Positions 38,464 to 40,112 of a stretch of 40,112 nt of DNA are shown in pieces. The notes below the pieces were generated by a model. That model saw only the letters and a program-made list of their open reading frames with translations, did no database searches and was not told the DNA's origin. Each line of letters begins with the position of its first letter. Positions within the stretch are counted from its first letter, which is position 1. The position numbers were made by a program, and so were the translations under genes. The stretch is from a virus. Where the stretch lies: positions 1 to 40,112 of the IMG/VR virus record IMGVR_UViG_3300017726_002766. The stretch is one strand, 5' to 3'.

Positions 38464-39663
38464 ATGGAAAGAAGAACATTTATACAAGCATTGGCAGCTA
38501 GTACATATGGAGTTAAAGCATACGCAGATGCTCCGGTAGCTGATAACGTAAAAGCAAAAAACATTATCTATATCAATCTTGATGGTGGTATGAGTCATAT
38601 TGATACATTTGACCCAAAAGATGATAAAGAGGTAATGGGTGATACTGAGAAAATTATTACAAGGGGTGATTTTCAGATAGGTCATAGACTTCCTAAGTTA
38701 GCAGAAGTAATGAATAAAGCAGTGGTAATACGCTCAACAACGTCTAAGACAGGGGCACACCAACAAGCTCAGTACCTCAGTAGAACGTCCTACAAGCAGC
38801 TCGGTACCATTACACACCCATCGTTAGGCTCATGGATATCACATATATCAAATAGAGATAAAGCTATCCCTGATTTTGTTCTCGTTAATGGTATAAGCAC
38901 ACATCCTGGATCTGGATTCTTACCAAAACGTCAATCACCATTACCTATTGTAGATCCTAAAGACGGACTTAAGAACTCTAAGGTAGATGATAAACTCCAA
39001 CAAAGGATGGCCTTACTTAAGGTTATTAACAGTAAGATTAATGCTCCTATAGCAGATACTTATAATGAATTTTACGATGATACAGTTAGATTTCTTAAAT
39101 CTAAAGACTTAGAGTTATTTGATATAAGCAAAGAGCCATCTGCAAAAAGAGAGCGATATGGTACTTCAAGACTAGGTCAAGGATTATTACTAGCGAAGAG
39201 ACTTGTTAAGGGTGATATTAAGTTTATTGAAGTATCGTCTGGAGGCTGGGATACGCATACAGATAACTTTACGAAGCTTGATGATAGAGTTAAAGAGCTT
39301 GATGATGGTGTTAGTGCTCTTGTACAAGATCTTGAAAGCGAAGGTCTATTAGACTCTACTCTGATTGTTATTGCTACAGAGTTCGGTCGTACTCCTAAAA
39401 TAAACGTCAACACCGGGAGAGATCATTATCCTAAGGCATACTCTACTGTCCTTATTGGTGCTGGAGTTAAAGGTGGTATGTCCTATGGTGAAACTGATAA
39501 TACAGCTTCAAAGGTTATAAAGAACCCTGTAACAATATCTGATATTAATGCTACCATAGCTCATTTAGCCGGTCTTGATGTATTAACAAAGCATGCATCA
39601 CCATCTGGTAGACCATTTGAGCTTGCTGATAAAGGTAAGGTAATAACAGATATAGTAACGTAG
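38464..39663 (+). CDS. DUF1501 protein with Tat-type signal
   Basis: A 399-residue protein of the DUF1501 family, whose fold is related to alkaline phosphatase/sulfatase-type enzymes. The N-terminus MERRTFIQALAASTYGVKAY is a twin-arginine signal (RRTFIQ). Family landmarks are IIYINLDGGMSHIDTFDPK, VVIRSTTSKTGAHQQAQYLS, FIEVSSGGWDTHTDNF, IVIATEFGRTPKIN, GRDHYPKAYSTVLIGAGVKG and ITDINATIAHLAGLD-like ISDINATIAHLAGLD. Metal-binding Asp/His candidates sit in these segments. It begins one base after the DUF1549/DUF1553 stop and shares its late promoter. Periplasmic or surface action is predicted; the substrate is unknown. Confidence 0.92.
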   Translation: MERRTFIQALAASTYGVKAYADAPVADNVKAKNIIYINLDGGMSHIDTFDPKDDKEVMGDTEKIITRGDFQIGHRLPKLAEVMNKAVVIRSTTSKTGAHQQAQYLSRTSYKQLGTITHPSLGSWISHISNRDKAIPDFVLVNGISTHPGSGFLPKRQSPLPIVDPKDGLKNSKVDDKLQQRMALLKVINSKINAPIADTYNEFYDDTVRFLKSKDLELFDISKEPSAKRERYGTSRLGQGLLLAKRLVKGDIKFIEVSSGGWDTHTDNFTKLDDRVKELDDGVSALVQDLESEGLLDSTLIVIATEFGRTPKINVNTGRDHYPKAYSTVLIGAGVKGGMSYGETDNTASKVIKNPVTISDINATIAHLAGLDVLTKHASPSGRPFELADKGKVITDIVT

Positions 39664-39665
39664 AC

Positions 39666-39692
39666 AAAAAAATACCCTCCTAAAGGAGGGTA
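39666..39692 (-). terminator. Terminator of the minus-strand gene at the right edge
   Basis: An 8-base-pair stem (TACCCTCC / GGAGGGTA) with a 4-base loop; on the minus strand it is followed by T7. The plus-strand side is less T-rich, so it serves mainly the minus gene. Confidence 0.82.
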
Positions 39693-39709
39693 TAATTGTT
39701 ATAATTCTA

Positions 39710-40112
39710 CTACCTATAGATAGGTACTCCAATTAGCTTAGGACGTGATCCATGTTTAGGACTTTTGCTTTCACTTAAAGTCTCTTCGTCTTCGTCTTCG
39801 TCTTTGTCTTCCTCTTCTTTCTCTTCGTCTTCCTTATCTGCTTTTTCTTCTTCATCACCATGAGCTTCATACATGACAATCTCAACATCTTCAGCTAAAA
39901 GGCCAACGAGTTTGCCGTTATGCTCTACATAGTATTCTTCGACAATACCCTCTTCAGTAAGGTTGTGGTGAAGGATCTTCTTAATTGACTCCCCAAACGG
40001 AGGAGCTTTAATATGAGACGCTCAATCATGCTCGACATCACCACCCTTATAAGCAGCTTCACTGTTATCCTCTACAGGATTAGGAGCATCAGCTGATTCA
40101 TTAAGTACGCCT
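39710..40112 (-). pseudogene. Acidic protein gene interrupted by in-frame TGA (runs off right edge)
   Basis: One continuous minus-strand frame runs from the right edge to TAG at 39712-39710, broken only by a TGA at 40024-40022. Upstream of it reads VLNESADAPNPVEDNSEAAY and KGGDVEHD; downstream ASHIKAPPFGESIKKILHHN, IVEEYYVEHNGKLVGLLAED, a Glu/Asp/Lys-rich run and SKSPKHGSRPKLIGVPIYR. Both halves look like normal coding sequence. Trp would fit at the break (TGG to TGA). The acidic character and the VLNE segment recall the head protein at 8782. It may be a decaying gene, a sequencing error, or readthrough. If the break is real, only about 54 residues could be restarted from ATG 39874. Confidence 0.55.

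Noticed and set aside
40022-40024. General recoding of TGA as Trp or another amino acid
   Set aside because: TGA is the natural stop of gp4, FecR, the 121-residue protein and the gp5-like gene (there followed at once by TAG), so it functions as a stop here.
1-40112. tRNA genes, rRNA, CRISPR arrays, insertion sequences, integrase or attachment sites
   Set aside because: None was seen. The intergenic gaps are short and are filled by promoters, terminators or small genes. No transposase or recombinase motifs occur, so a lytic phage fits better than a prophage.

Overview
The window is part of the genome of a T4-like myovirus (tailed phage, contractile tail), almost certainly marine. It is AT-rich and nearly gapless. 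It carries most of the T4 head and tail morphogenesis set: large terminase gp17, sheath gp18, tube gp19, portal gp20, prohead protease gp21, scaffold gp22, major capsid gp23, neck proteins gp13/gp14, head-completion gp4 and hub gp5/gp26-like proteins. It has T4-type late promoter boxes (TATAAATA and close variants) in front of almost every structural transcription unit. The host is not given by the sequence. A Verrucomicrobia/Planctomycetes-type host is inferred, because the phage carries a DUF1549/DUF1553 (PSCyt2-PSD1) gene next to a DUF1501 gene, a pairing typical of those phyla. Lipoprotein, CsgG and o-spanin genes imply an outer membrane.

Layout. 1-8749 (minus): terminase, a tube-fold protein, sheath, tail tube, a second tube-like protein, two paralogous gp26-like hub proteins and the N-terminal part of a tape-measure-like protein. 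8782-18292 (plus): acidic head protein, capsid-targeted small protein, gp14, gp20, gp13, gp4, gp21, small core protein, gp22, gp23 and a basic small protein. A 53-codon gene lies antisense just after gp20. 18340-20782 (minus, early promoter): DUF3307 membrane protein, PurN-like formyltransferase, NadR/AAA_28-like kinase, QueF. 20836-26355 (plus, late): two small membrane proteins, then CsgF, CsgG, a curlin-repeat protein, a FecR-domain protein and a CHASE2 adenylate cyclase. 26315-27315 (minus): a TGT/DpdA-like protein and a small membrane protein. 27364-29680 (plus): gp5-like OB protein and a beta-helix baseplate protein. 29683-34037 (minus, early): phosphoribosyltransferase, two small proteins, NrdB, NrdA, ClpP-like protease. 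34084-36667: lysis region with amidase, holin candidate and nested Rz/Rz1 spanins, plus a ferredoxin, a DUF1360 membrane protein and small genes. 36723-39663 (plus, late): the DUF1549/DUF1553 and DUF1501 pair. 39710-end (minus): an acidic protein whose frame is broken by a TGA.

How it works together. Minus-strand metabolic genes have sigma70-like promoters (TTGAAA or similar, 16-base spacer, TATAAT); these encode nucleotide supply, the ClpP-like protease and a probable 7-deazaguanine DNA modification. Virion, lysis, curli-like and DUF1549/DUF1501 genes have late boxes. Two features of the regulatory layout stand out. First, the late box lies 5 or 6 bases before the start codon in 23 cases, which predicts leaderless late mRNAs. 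Second, at three divergent junctions the early -35 element touches the late box of the opposite gene, forming a compact early/late switch. The most unusual accessory content is the curli-export plus cyclase cassette and the exported DUF1549/DUF1501 pair, both driven by phage late promoters.
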